Origin: Bog-532 sp963830385
GTDB taxonomy: Bacteria; Actinomycetota; Actinomycetes; Streptosporangiales; Streptosporangiaceae
Length of the DNA: 64,000 nucleotides
Direction: 5' to 3'
Assembly: GCA_963830385.1 (NCBI GenBank)
Contig: CAWHMD010000003.1
Coordinates: forward strand, 84,775 to 148,774
Notes under the pieces: generated by a model
The model's database searches: none
What the model saw: the letters and a program-made list of their open reading frames with translations, nothing else
Told to the model about the DNA's origin: nothing
Translations under genes and position numbers: made by a program
Shown here: positions 35,296 to 43,499 of the stretch, piece after piece
How the letters are laid out: every line of letters starts with the position of its first letter
How positions within the stretch are numbered: position 1 is the first letter of the stretch

Positions 35296-36296
35296 CCACA
35301 CAGGCCATGCCCGTCCGCCCCCAGCACGACGCCGGGCTGCGGCCTATGCCGTGGCGGCGGATGGCCTGGGTCACCTGGCGCCAGCACCGGGTCGCGCTGG
35401 CCGGTGTGGCCGTGCTCCTGGGCGCGCTGGCCGTGTACCTGTGGCTCACCGGCGTTCAGATCCACCACGCCTACACGGCCGCCTGCCACCCGGTCGGCTC
35501 GCTGGCCTGCACCCTGAACTTCTCCGGCAAATACGCAACGACTGCGATTGTCGCCAGCATCCTTCTGCAGGCGGTGCCGGCGCTGATCGGGGCGTTCATC
35601 GGGGCACCGGTGCTGGCCCGGGAGCTGGAGACCGGCACCTTCCGGTACGCCTGGACCCAGGGCTTCGGCCGGTTGCGCTGGACGCTGGCCAAGCTGGTGC
35701 TGCTCGCGGTCGCGGTGGCCGCCGCGGCCGGGGCGTTCACCGTGCTGTTTTCCTGGTACAGCCAGCCGTTCTTCGCCGCGGGCTACACGATCCCGTTCGC
35801 TACCCGCCTGTTCGACCTGCTCGGGGTCGCGTTCGCCGCCTGGACGCTAGCCGCCTTCGCGATCGGCGCTCTGGCCGGCATGCTCATCCGCCGGGTCGTC
35901 CCCGCGATCGCCGCCACCCTGGCCGTCTACGCCGGGCTGGCCTTCGCGACCGCGCTGTGGCTGCGCCAGCACTACATGACACCGCTGTCCACCCGCAGCC
36001 TGAACCCCCCCAGTACCGCGTGGCTCGTGAACCAGTGGTACACCAAGGACGGCAAGTTCGCGTTCTTGGCCCACGGCTCCGGGATATTCCACGCCGTCCG
36101 GCAATTCTGCCCTCCCCCCAACTCCGCCCTTTCGCCCGAGCAGTGCCTCGCCCCGCACGGCTACACGGTGTGGACCAGCTATCAGCCCGGCAGCCGGTTC
36201 TGGACCTTCCAGTGGATCGAGGCCGGCTGGCTGCTCGTGCTGTCGGCGCTGCTCATCGCCGCCGCCATCTGGCTGGTCCGCCGCCGCGCGACCTGA
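35292..36296 (+). CDS. ABC transporter permease
   Basis: A 334-residue integral membrane protein with about six hydrophobic segments (for example HRVALAGVAVLLGALAVYLW near 36, and WLLVLSALLIAAAIWLV at the C-terminus). GAPVLARELETGTFRYAWTQ is a conserved cytoplasmic loop of ABC-2-like permeases that contacts the ATPase. A hydrophilic extracellular region about 210-300 is large. Together with the ATPase it forms an exporter of unknown substrate. Confidence 0.88.
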   Translation: MTTQAMPVRPQHDAGLRPMPWRRMAWVTWRQHRVALAGVAVLLGALAVYLWLTGVQIHHAYTAACHPVGSLACTLNFSGKYATTAIVASILLQAVPALIGAFIGAPVLARELETGTFRYAWTQGFGRLRWTLAKLVLLAVAVAAAAGAFTVLFSWYSQPFFAAGYTIPFATRLFDLLGVAFAAWTLAAFAIGALAGMLIRRVVPAIAATLAVYAGLAFATALWLRQHYMTPLSTRSLNPPSTAWLVNQWYTKDGKFAFLAHGSGIFHAVRQFCPPPNSALSPEQCLAPHGYTVWTSYQPGSRFWTFQWIEAGWLLVLSALLIAAAIWLVRRRAT

Positions 36297-36303
36297 AACC
36301 GCG

Positions 36304-36333
36304 CCCGGGCCGGCCACCCCGGCCGGTCCCGGG
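36304..36333. terminator. Bidirectional GC-rich terminator
   Basis: CCCGGGCCGGCC (36304-36315) pairs with GGCCGG and CCCGGG (36321-36333, one bulged T) across a 5-nt loop, between the convergent permease and FMN-protein genes. Confidence 0.7.
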
Positions 36334-36343
36334 TGTCTGGCCG

Positions 36344-37003
36344 TCAGCTGACGCGGTCGCGGATGTGGGCCGGGACGGGGATGTCCGGGGGCAGGTCAGC
36401 GTCCGGCTGGGGCGCGCCGAAGGTGACGGCGATCGGCAGCACGCCCGCCCACACGCCGAGCCCGAGGTCCTCGGGCTCGTCGGCCGGACCTCCCGTGCGC
36501 ACTTTGACCGAGGCCTCGGTGAGCGGGAGGGACAGCACCGCGGTCGCGGCCATCTCCTTCTTCGTCGGCTGCCGGGCGGCGGCCCAGCGGCCGGGGATGA
36601 GGTGATCGGTGACGACCTCGAGCCCGTGCCAGCGCTCGTCCTCGCCGGTGACGATGGCCGCGGTGCCGAAGACGACCGCGCTCCGGTAGTTCATCGAGTG
36701 ACTGAACACCGAGCGGGCCGCGACCAGCGCGTCCATGTGGGTGACGGTCACGCACACCCGGTTCCCGGCGGCGGCCCGGAACGCCCCGTTGGCCGAGGAC
36801 CCATGCAGGTACAGGGTGTCGCCGTCGCGGCCGTAGGCGGTCGGCAGCACCACCGGGTCGCCGCCCGCGACCACGCCGAGGTGGCAGATCAAACCGGCGT
36901 CGAGCACCTGGTACAGCGCGGCCCGGTCGGTCTGGCCGCGTTCGCGGTGCCGCCGCAGGGTGGTGCGCGTGGTGCTGGACAGGGGGGTGGTGTCGGTGCT
37001 CAT
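36344..37003 (-). CDS. Pyridoxamine 5'-phosphate oxidase family FMN-binding protein
   Basis: A 219-residue split-barrel flavoprotein. ICHLGVVAGGDPVVLPTAYGRDGDTLYLHGS is the start of the barrel (seen in short blocks GDPVVLPTAYG and LYLHGSSANG), and SMNYRSAVVFG the FMN-binding strand. This subgroup resembles NimA/Pyridox_ox_2 proteins rather than true PdxH. It is divergently transcribed from a MocR regulator, 60 nt apart, a common pairing in which the PLP-sensing regulator controls the flavoprotein. Substrate unknown. Confidence 0.86.
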   Translation of the reverse strand: MSTDTTPLSSTTRTTLRRHRERGQTDRAALYQVLDAGLICHLGVVAGGDPVVLPTAYGRDGDTLYLHGSSANGAFRAAAGNRVCVTVTHMDALVAARSVFSHSMNYRSAVVFGTAAIVTGEDERWHGLEVVTDHLIPGRWAAARQPTKKEMAATAVLSLPLTEASVKVRTGGPADEPEDLGLGVWAGVLPIAVTFGAPQPDADLPPDIPVPAHIRDRVS

Positions 37004-37025
37004 GAACCCTTAACCTAAGCGGAAG

Positions 37026-37048
37026 GTGGACTGGCGCAAATAGCCAAT
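37026..37048. promoter_or_regulatory. Candidate MocR operator in the divergent intergenic region
   Basis: TGGC (37032-37035) and GCCA (37043-37046) form a dyad with 7-nt spacer in the 60-nt gap shared by the MocR gene and the FMN-protein gene. Confidence 0.3.
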
Positions 37049-37063
37049 CTTGAGGAATTCCTG

Positions 37064-38521
37064 ATGACCACTTTGCCAGCTGATCCGCCGGTCGTCGTGG
37101 ACCGGGGTGGTCCCACGCCGCTCGGGGTGCAGATATCGGCCCAGCTCCAGGCGGCGGTCGCCGGTGGCGTGCTTCGTGCCGGGGACCGGCTTCCCTCCAG
37201 CCGCGACCTGGCCGCCACCCTCGGCGTCAGCCGCACAGTGGTCACCAACGCCTACGCCCGCCTGTTCGCCGAGGGCTGGCTCGAGGGCCGTCACGGCTCG
37301 GGCACCTACGTGGCCGACGTGACCGCGCCCCCGGCTGGCTCCCGCACCATCACCGCTTCGCGGCCGGCTCCGCCGCGCGTACCTCCCGCTGCCCCCGCAT
37401 CCTCGCCCGGGCTCATCACCCTGGAGCCCGGCATCTCCTGGGCGGAAGGGATCGAGCCCGCGGCCTGGCGGCGGGCGTGGCGGCAGGCGGGCGACCACCT
37501 GCCGTCCCGCTGGCCCGATCCGCACGGGCTCCCCGAACTGCGCGAGGAGATCGCCGCCTACCTCCGCCGGTCCCGCGGGCTGGCCGTCGCCGCCGGGAAC
37601 GTCCTGGTGACGCAGGGGGTGTCGAGCGGCCTGGCGTTGCTGGCGGAGGGCCTGCTGCCGCCGCGCGCCCTGCCGCCGCGGGCCCGGGCCGGGATCGAGG
37701 AGCCGGGCTACCCCACCGGCCGCGAGGTGCTGCGCCAGGCCGGCGCCGAGGTGGTGTCCTGCCGGGTCGACGCGCACGGCATAGTTCCCGAGGAACTGCC
37801 GGCGGACCTGGCGCTGCTTTACACCACGCCCGCCCACCAGTACCCGCTCGGCGGCCGGCTGCCGGTGAGCCGCCGGCAGGCGCTCATCGCCTGGGCCTGG
37901 GCGACCGGGGCGGTCATCGTCGAGGACGACTACGACAGCGAGTTCCGCTACGACGTGGGCTCGCTGCCTGCCCTGCACAGCATGGACCCGGACGTCATCG
38001 TCTACCTCGGGACGGCCTCGAAGGTGCTGGCCGCCGCCTTCGGCTCGGGCTGGCTGGTTGCCCCGCCCGCGCTGGTCGAGACGCTGGCGGCGCTGCGGCC
38101 CCGGCTCGGCCTGCGCATTCCCGAGCCGGTCCAGCACGCAATGCTGGCCCTGCTCCGTTCGGGCGACCTGGAACGCCACGTACGCCGGATGCGCCTCGAA
38201 TACGCACGCCGCCGGGCCGCCCTCGTCGACGGACTCGCCGATTCGGTCCCGGACGGTGCGGGCCCCGGCCGCCAGCCGTGCTTCCGGCTGCTGGGCGACA
38301 CCGCCGGGCTGCACGTGGTCCTCGAACTGCCCGGCGACTACCCGGCCACCCGCCTGATCGACGCGGCCGCCGCCCGCGGCGTCACCGTCTTCTCGCTGGA
38401 CCGCTACTTCGCCGGCCCCCCGACGATGAGCGGCCTGATCCTCGGCTACGGCACCGTCACCGTCCCCCAGATCCGCCAGGCGACCGCCACCCTGGCCCCC
38501 CTGCTCGCCCACCTCCCCTGA
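37064..38521 (+). CDS. MocR-type PLP-dependent transcriptional regulator
   Basis: A 485-residue GntR-aminotransferase chimera. Residues about 15-80 form the winged helix (LGVQISAQLQAAVAGGVL, DRLPSSRDLAATLGVSRT), and about 120-480 a fold-type I aminotransferase domain: EPGYPTGREVLRQAG, YTTPAHQYPLGG, EDDYDSEFRYD (PLP pyridine Asp) and GTASKVLAAAFGSGWLV with the Schiff-base Lys. MocR proteins sense PLP or amino acids. GAGGA precedes ATG 37064. The likely target is the divergent flavoprotein gene. Confidence 0.93.
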   Translation: MTTLPADPPVVVDRGGPTPLGVQISAQLQAAVAGGVLRAGDRLPSSRDLAATLGVSRTVVTNAYARLFAEGWLEGRHGSGTYVADVTAPPAGSRTITASRPAPPRVPPAAPASSPGLITLEPGISWAEGIEPAAWRRAWRQAGDHLPSRWPDPHGLPELREEIAAYLRRSRGLAVAAGNVLVTQGVSSGLALLAEGLLPPRALPPRARAGIEEPGYPTGREVLRQAGAEVVSCRVDAHGIVPEELPADLALLYTTPAHQYPLGGRLPVSRRQALIAWAWATGAVIVEDDYDSEFRYDVGSLPALHSMDPDVIVYLGTASKVLAAAFGSGWLVAPPALVETLAALRPRLGLRIPEPVQHAMLALLRSGDLERHVRRMRLEYARRRAALVDGLADSVPDGAGPGRQPCFRLLGDTAGLHVVLELPGDYPATRLIDAAAARGVTVFSLDRYFAGPPTMSGLILGYGTVTVPQIRQATATLAPLLAHLP

Positions 38522-38661
38522 GACCCTTCCGGAGCCGGACGGCAGCGCTCTGCCGGGGTCAATGTCTGGTTCACCATCCCCGGCTGGCCAGCGCGGTCTA
38601 GCATCCCGTCTAGCTAATCCGGCAGCTCCGGGGGAGAGCCGGAAGGGGGAGGACGCGGCTA

Positions 38662-40836
38662 GTGGCTCGGCTGGCGATCACCAAGGACGTTCTGTCGGCG
38701 TTCGCCAAGCTGGACAAAAGCGTCCAAGGTGCCGTCCAGTCGGCGGTCAATGAATTCGCCAGCGGTGGTCACGGGGCGGCCCGCCTGGAGCAGGTTCCCG
38801 GCAGCCTGGACGACCGCATTCGCCTGCTCCCGGTGGACAGCGCCTGGTACGGCGCCGTGCTGGTCCCGGACAGCGGCGACACCTACTGCCTGCTCACGAT
38901 TTTGCCCCGCGACGAGGCGGCCGGCTACGCCACCAGTCACCGCGTGGGCATCAACCAGGTCACCGGCACGCTGGAGGTTTCCAGGCCGGCCGCCCTGGAA
39001 AAGGTGGAGCCGTACCTGCGGGCGGCGGCCGGCCCGGACGGCAGGCGGCTGTTCGCCGACGTCAGCGACGCCGACCTGGCCTGGCTGGGGATCGACGCCG
39101 AGATTCGCCAGCTGGTGCGGCTGCTGGTCAACGACGCCGAGCTGGACGCGCTCCAGTCGATGCTGCCCGCCGCCCAGTACACCGCGCTGCGGGCGCTGGC
39201 CAGCGGGATGACCGTCGGCGAAGCCCACGCCGAGGCCGCCCGGCTGCTCGCGGGCGTCGAACCCGCCACCGGCGGCGGGTTCGACGCCGGCGATCTGGTC
39301 GCCGCGATGGAACGAACCCCCGGCCAGGTCGCGTTCGTGTCGGATCGCGACGAGCTGCAGGACATCCTGGCCCACCCGTTCGCTGCCTGGCGGACGTTCC
39401 TGCACCCGAGCCAGCGCGAGGTCGCCTACCGGCCCAGCTACGGCGGTCCCGCCCAGGTGACCGGCGGCCCGGGGACCGGCAAGACGGTGACCGTGCTGCA
39501 CCGGGCGGCGTTCCTGGCCGCCGACGCCGACGCCATGTTCAGGTGGACCAGGCCAGGCGCCCCCGAGCTGCCTGCTCCCGGGCCCGATGCGGCGCCGATC
39601 CTGCTGACGACGTTCAACGGCAACCTCGCCGACGCCCTGCAGGCCCAGCTTGACCTGCTGGTCCGCGACCCCGCGGTGCGCGAGCAGGTCCAGGTGCGCA
39701 ACGTGGACCGGCTCGCCTACAGCATCGTCGCCCAGGCCCACGGCAACCCGGTCATCGCCGACGAACGGATGCTGCGCGACCGCTGGGCCAAAGCGGCTGC
39801 GGCGTCCGGCCTGGATTTCACCCCGGCCTTTCTCAAGCACGAGTGGGAACAGGTCATCCTCGCCCAGGACCTGGGCAGCGAAGACACCTACCTGGCCTGC
39901 CCGCGGACCGGCCGTGGCCGCCCATTGACCAGGGTCCAGCGCATCCAGGTGTGGCAGGCGGCCCAGCAGGTCTCGGCCGAGCTGGCCGATGCCGGCCAGA
40001 CCACCCACCTGCAGCTGGCCAACGAGGCCGCCCGCCTGCTGCGGGCGGCCGGGGCGCCCCGTTACCGGCACATCCTGGTCGACGAGGCTCAGGACCTGCA
40101 CTCGGCCCACTGGCGCCTCCTGCGGGCGGCGGTCGCCGAAGGCCCCGACGACCTTTTCATCGCAGCCGACCCGCACCAGCGCATCTACCCCAACCGGGTT
40201 TCCCTGGCCAGCCTGCGGATCAGCGTGCGCGGGCGGAGCCGCAAGCTGTCCCTGAACTACCGCACCACGCAGGAGATCCTGGCCTGGGCGATGCCCCTGC
40301 TCGGCTCCGATCCGGTCGCCGGTCTCGACGGCGAGGTCGACTCCCTGGTCGGTTACCGGTCGCCGATGCACGGCCAGCCGCCACAGGTCCGGCGGGCCGC
40401 CACCCGTGGCCAGGAGTTTGCTTTTCTAGTGAAAAAGGTTCGCTCGTGGCTGGCGGCCGGGTTTGAGCCGGGTTCCATCGGCATCGCGGCCAGGTCACCC
40501 GGCCTGGTGCGACAGGCCCGCGAGGCTCTCAAGGCCGACGGCGTCGACACCACCTCCGTCAGCGGCCGGGACGGCGCCGCGGGGGTCCGGGCCGGCACCA
40601 TGCACGCCATGAAAGGCCTGGAGTTCCGGGCCGTCGCCGTGATCGGCGTCGAGAAGGGCGTGGTCCCCGACCCCGCCGCCATCACCACCGACGACGGTGA
40701 CCCGCTGGCCCAGGCCCAGGACCGGCAGCGCGAGCGCTGCGTCCTGTTCGTCGCCTGCACCCGCGCGCGCGACCATCTCTACATCTCCTACACCGGTGCC
40801 CCCAGCCCATTCCTTCCTCCCGGGCTGGCCCGATAA
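38662..40836 (+). CDS. RelE-like domain-SF1 (UvrD/REP) helicase fusion
   Basis: A 724-residue protein starting at GTG 38662 after a GGAAGGGGGAGG tract. The N-terminal ~110 residues (VLSAFAKLDKSVQGAVQSAV, DDRIRLLPVDSAWYGAVL, YCLLTILPRDEAAGYA) look like a RelE/ParE-fold toxin domain. The helicase part has Walker A GGPGTGKT (268-275), Walker B VDEAQDLH (about 474), NYRTTQEI and a C-terminal MHAMKGLEF-ARDHLYI pair typical of SF1A enzymes. Similar fusions occur in actinobacteria and are usually annotated as UvrD-like helicases; whether the RelE-like domain cuts RNA or only binds is unknown. No antitoxin gene is adjacent. Confidence 0.85.
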   Translation: MARLAITKDVLSAFAKLDKSVQGAVQSAVNEFASGGHGAARLEQVPGSLDDRIRLLPVDSAWYGAVLVPDSGDTYCLLTILPRDEAAGYATSHRVGINQVTGTLEVSRPAALEKVEPYLRAAAGPDGRRLFADVSDADLAWLGIDAEIRQLVRLLVNDAELDALQSMLPAAQYTALRALASGMTVGEAHAEAARLLAGVEPATGGGFDAGDLVAAMERTPGQVAFVSDRDELQDILAHPFAAWRTFLHPSQREVAYRPSYGGPAQVTGGPGTGKTVTVLHRAAFLAADADAMFRWTRPGAPELPAPGPDAAPILLTTFNGNLADALQAQLDLLVRDPAVREQVQVRNVDRLAYSIVAQAHGNPVIADERMLRDRWAKAAAASGLDFTPAFLKHEWEQVILAQDLGSEDTYLACPRTGRGRPLTRVQRIQVWQAAQQVSAELADAGQTTHLQLANEAARLLRAAGAPRYRHILVDEAQDLHSAHWRLLRAAVAEGPDDLFIAADPHQRIYPNRVSLASLRISVRGRSRKLSLNYRTTQEILAWAMPLLGSDPVAGLDGEVDSLVGYRSPMHGQPPQVRRAATRGQEFAFLVKKVRSWLAAGFEPGSIGIAARSPGLVRQAREALKADGVDTTSVSGRDGAAGVRAGTMHAMKGLEFRAVAVIGVEKGVVPDPAAITTDDGDPLAQAQDRQRERCVLFVACTRARDHLYISYTGAPSPFLPPGLAR

Positions 40837-40881
40837 TCGGCGCGGAAGCCCCCCGTACGCAGGCCCGAGCTGATCGGGGCG

Positions 40882-41805
40882 TCAGGCGAAAATCATGGCC
40901 AGCGCGGCTGGCAGCAGGATCAGCGAAGCAGACACTGCCGCCAGGGTCAGCCTGGACGCGGCGATGGCGGCCGGCCCCGGGGGATTGAGCAGCCGCTCCA
41001 CCCGGTCGGGGACCGCGCAGGCGGCCGCGGCCAGGCCCGGGACCGGGACACCCGTCGCGATGGCCAGCAGCGCGGTGACGAGCGCCGAACGGTCGGCCGA
41101 ACGGGTCGCCGCGTCGTCGGCGGCCATCTCGGCCAGCCGGGCGATCTCGGCCGCCCCCCGGGTGAACAGCGGTACGCCGGGAAAAGCGGCGGTCAGGCCC
41201 CTGGTGACGGTGGCGAGCAGGTGGTGGCGGCCGTTCAGGTGCGCGCGCTCGTGGGCGAGGACCGCCGCCAGCTGCGGCTGGTCGAGGACGGCGAGCGCGC
41301 TGCTGGTGACCACGATCGCCGCCGGTCGCCCGGCCACGCAGTAGGCAGCCGGGCGAGGGTCGTCCAAGACGACCGTTCCCGGGCCGCCCGGAAGCGCGCG
41401 GCCCGCCAGCAGCGCGGCCTCGGCGTGCGCCCGGGTCCGGCGCTGCGCTCGCTGGACGCGGTGGCAGTAGCGCCACAAGGCGGCGAGCCCGGCGATCATG
41501 ACGGTGATCGCCAGGGCCGTCAGGCCGGTCTCGTACAGCAGGCTGTCATATACCGCCGGGCTGCAGGCGTTGCCCGCCACCGAACGGCACAGCGCCTGGG
41601 TGAAAGGCACCCAGCCGGCCACGGCCCGGTCGGTGACGATGGAGGCGCCGAGCAGGCCGGACATCCCGGCGCTGGCCATCGCGGTGAGCCACGCGACCAG
41701 CCCCAGGCGGGCACTGGCGCCCTGGCTCGTCAGCCGCGCCAGCAGGGGAGATGCGCAGCCCGCGACCACGATCGCGTAGCCGGACAGAGCCAGCGCGGCG
41801 ATCAC
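40882..41805 (-). CDS. M56 family metallopeptidase (BlaR1-like, membrane)
   Basis: A 307-residue membrane zinc peptidase. HERAH (185-189) is the HExxH motif, inside AVLAHERAHLNGRHHLL, and three to four TM segments surround it (about 1-20, 35-55, 93-112 and the C-terminal LILLPAALAMIFA). No extracellular penicillin-binding sensor domain is present, as in most actinobacterial members. It overlaps the BlaI-type gene by 4 nt. The pair should act as signal transducer, the peptidase cleaving the repressor or another factor. Confidence 0.9.
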   Translation of the reverse strand: MIAALALSGYAIVVAGCASPLLARLTSQGASARLGLVAWLTAMASAGMSGLLGASIVTDRAVAGWVPFTQALCRSVAGNACSPAVYDSLLYETGLTALAITVMIAGLAALWRYCHRVQRAQRRTRAHAEAALLAGRALPGGPGTVVLDDPRPAAYCVAGRPAAIVVTSSALAVLDQPQLAAVLAHERAHLNGRHHLLATVTRGLTAAFPGVPLFTRGAAEIARLAEMAADDAATRSADRSALVTALLAIATGVPVPGLAAAACAVPDRVERLLNPPGPAAIAASRLTLAAVSASLILLPAALAMIFA

Positions 41806-42167
41806 GACGGCCGCCGGGTGAGCTTGTTCAAGACCGCGCGCAGCGCGGCCGACTGCTCACCGTCCATCGCCTCGACGAAGTGGCTGAGCACCACCTCGGT
41901 GTCGCCCGCGTCGGCCAGCGCCTCGCCCATCAGCCGGGCGCTGTACTCCTCCCGGCTGGCGACGGCGGTGTACCGGTAGGCCTTGCCCTCGCGTTCTCGC
42001 GTCAGCCAGCCCTTGCGATGCAGGTTGTCCATGGTGGACATGACCGTGGTGTAGGCGATCGGGCGCTCCGCGACCAGCTCGCCGAAGATGTCGCGGACCG
42101 TCACCGGGCCGTCGTGCGCCCAGATGCCCTGCATGACCACCGCTTCGAGCTCCCCGAACCCGCGCAC
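41802..42167 (-). CDS. BlaI/MecI/CopY family transcriptional regulator
   Basis: A 121-residue winged-helix repressor. GELEAVVMQGIWAHDGPVTVRDIFGEL and YTTVMSTMDNLHRKGWL (here as separate blocks) are the BlaI DNA-binding region; the remainder is the dimerisation/cleavage domain. The open frame extends 42 codons further, but GTG 42167 follows GGAGG with 7-nt spacing and gives the family N-terminus, while the extra codons lie across the operator. It is coupled to the M56 peptidase downstream. Confidence 0.9.
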   Translation of the reverse strand: MRGFGELEAVVMQGIWAHDGPVTVRDIFGELVAERPIAYTTVMSTMDNLHRKGWLTREREGKAYRYTAVASREEYSARLMGEALADAGDTEVVLSHFVEAMDGEQSAALRAVLNKLTRRPS

Positions 42168-42199
42168 TCGCCCACCTCCGGGGCCAATCCTAGTTGCTA

Positions 42200-42241
42200 C
42201 TATCTCCGTACGTAAGTAGTACGTAGTAAGTCCGTAGATAG
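42200..42241. promoter_or_regulatory. BlaI-type operator and divergent promoter region
   Basis: CTATCT (42200-42205) and AGATAG (42236-42241) are perfect inverted arms around two TACGTA palindromes (42209-42214, 42220-42225) set 11 nt apart. The TAC/GTA-rich dyads resemble BlaI boxes and lie between the repressor gene and the divergent His-rich protein gene. Confidence 0.6.
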
Positions 42242-42253
42242 CCGGGAGTGCTG

Positions 42254-43018
42254 ATGTCAGGAAAGACCGCGCGGGAGAACCGGCGGCAGGCAATCGCTGC
42301 CGCCAGGAAAGCGGAAGCGCAACGTAAGCGACGCCGGCGGCTGGCGGCGTGGGGCGGCGCGGCCCTGGTGCTCGTGGGCGCAGGCACCGGAATCGGCTTC
42401 ACCGTGTCGGGCGGTTCCAGCGCCGCCGCGTCGGGCAGCTACGCGCCGCTGTCCACCCTCGGCACGCTCACGTCCGCGCCCGGGCCCGGCCCGATGGGCC
42501 CTGAGCATGTACCGATCCCGGGCGTACCGGCGCTCGCCGCCCCGTCGGCCACCACCGCCGGCCAGACCATCGACGGCATCTCCTGCCAGGCGTCGGAGCA
42601 GACGCTGTTCCACATCCACACCCACCTGACGATCTTTGTCAACGGCCACCAGCAGCAGGTCCCAGCCGGCATCGGCATCCCCAACGCGGTCGCCCAGCAG
42701 ACGTCGGCGGGCCCGTTCATCGACTCCGGCAGCTGCTTCTACTGGCTCCACACCCACGCCGCCGACGGCATCATCCACATCGAGTCACCCGTCCACCGCA
42801 CCTTCACCCTGGGCAACTTCTTCGACGAATGGCACCAGCCCCTGTCCACCGCCCAAGCAGGCCCAGCCAAAGGCAAAGTCACCGCGATCGTGAACGGCAA
42901 GGTGTGGGAGGGAAACCCCCGCAACGTCCCCCTCGGCTCCCACGAGAACCTCCAATTGGAGGTAGGTACCCCCCGCGTGACCCCGGAGACCATCAACTGG
43001 TCAATAACCGGACTCTGA
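42254..43018 (+). CDS. Membrane-anchored His-rich protein, BlaI-divergent
   Basis: A 254-residue protein: basic N-terminus with many Arg/Lys, one TM segment (about 33-53, AAWGGAALVLVGAGTGIGF), then an exported domain. Conserved-looking metal-ligand clusters FHIHTHLTIFVNG and FYWLHTHAADGIIHIESP suggest a Cu/Zn-type site, and a Cys pair (ISCQAS, GSCFYW) could form a disulfide. The family is common in actinobacteria but has no assigned function that I know. ATG 42254 follows CGGGAG; a GTG at 42248 is also possible. Its promoter shares the BlaI-type operator, so it may be induced with the BlaI-M56 pair. Confidence 0.7.
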   Translation: MSGKTARENRRQAIAAARKAEAQRKRRRRLAAWGGAALVLVGAGTGIGFTVSGGSSAAASGSYAPLSTLGTLTSAPGPGPMGPEHVPIPGVPALAAPSATTAGQTIDGISCQASEQTLFHIHTHLTIFVNGHQQQVPAGIGIPNAVAQQTSAGPFIDSGSCFYWLHTHAADGIIHIESPVHRTFTLGNFFDEWHQPLSTAQAGPAKGKVTAIVNGKVWEGNPRNVPLGSHENLQLEVGTPRVTPETINWSITGL

Positions 43019-43087
43019 AAGAGCCGGGTTTTCACACGTTCGGCCCCGATGCAGGTCTTGTTGTCTGCGATCATCGCAATCTTTTGC

Positions 43088-43101
43088 TAATATCGCAAGA
43101 A
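43088..43101 (+). promoter_or_regulatory. Promoter -10 of a probable leaderless gene
   Basis: TAATAT (43088-43093) ends 7 nt before ATG 43101 and no SD precedes that start, so transcription may begin at the start codon. GCGAT/ATCGC repeats around 43066-43099 could be operator half-sites. Confidence 0.5.
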
Positions 43102-43499
43102 TGGATGACTTCCCGGTGCTGGCCGACATCTTGCTGTTCGCCCAGGAGCCGGGCGACTCACCGGGGGAAGCGCGTGCGCTGGTTGCCGAAAGACTGCGGG
43201 CGACCGCCGAGGTCTCAGGCTTCTACGGGCATGACCCGCTGCTGACGACCCTCGCGGGCCTGCGGCGGCAAAGGCACGACCTGGACGCGGCGATGCGCCG
43301 GCTGCTGGCCTACGGGCGGGAGTTCACCCGGCCCCGTCCCTACCGGCTCGCCGACCTGGCCGACGCGGCGGGGATGTCGATATCGGGGGTGCGTACCGCC
43401 TACGACAGCGAGGAGATTGCGCAGGTCGCGCAGGCGACCGGGCTGACGCCATCGCCCGGTCAGCCGCCCGCGAATCCACGGCCGGAGGCACCGCAATGA
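43101..43499 (+). CDS. Hypothetical protein with C-terminal HTH-like segment
   Basis: A 132-residue protein, helical throughout. YRLADLADAAGMSISGVRTAY (about 92-111) looks like a helix-turn-helix, followed by an acidic helix and a Pro-rich tail. No catalytic motifs. Probably translated from a leaderless message. It overlaps the DUF998 gene by 4 nt (ATGA) and might regulate it. Family not recognised. Confidence 0.65.
   Translation: MDDFPVLADILLFAQEPGDSPGEARALVAERLRATAEVSGFYGHDPLLTTLAGLRRQRHDLDAAMRRLLAYGREFTRPRPYRLADLADAAGMSISGVRTAYDSEEIAQVAQATGLTPSPGQPPANPRPEAPQ

Noticed and set aside
35351..37018. 555-codon plus-strand ORF spanning the permease and beyond
   Set aside because: Off-frame to the permease, crosses a terminator and the opposite-strand flavoprotein gene.
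37010..38512. 500-codon minus-strand ORF opposite the MocR gene, and 38659-40371 opposite the helicase
   Set aside because: Shadow frames without motifs; the plus-strand genes have full conserved domains.
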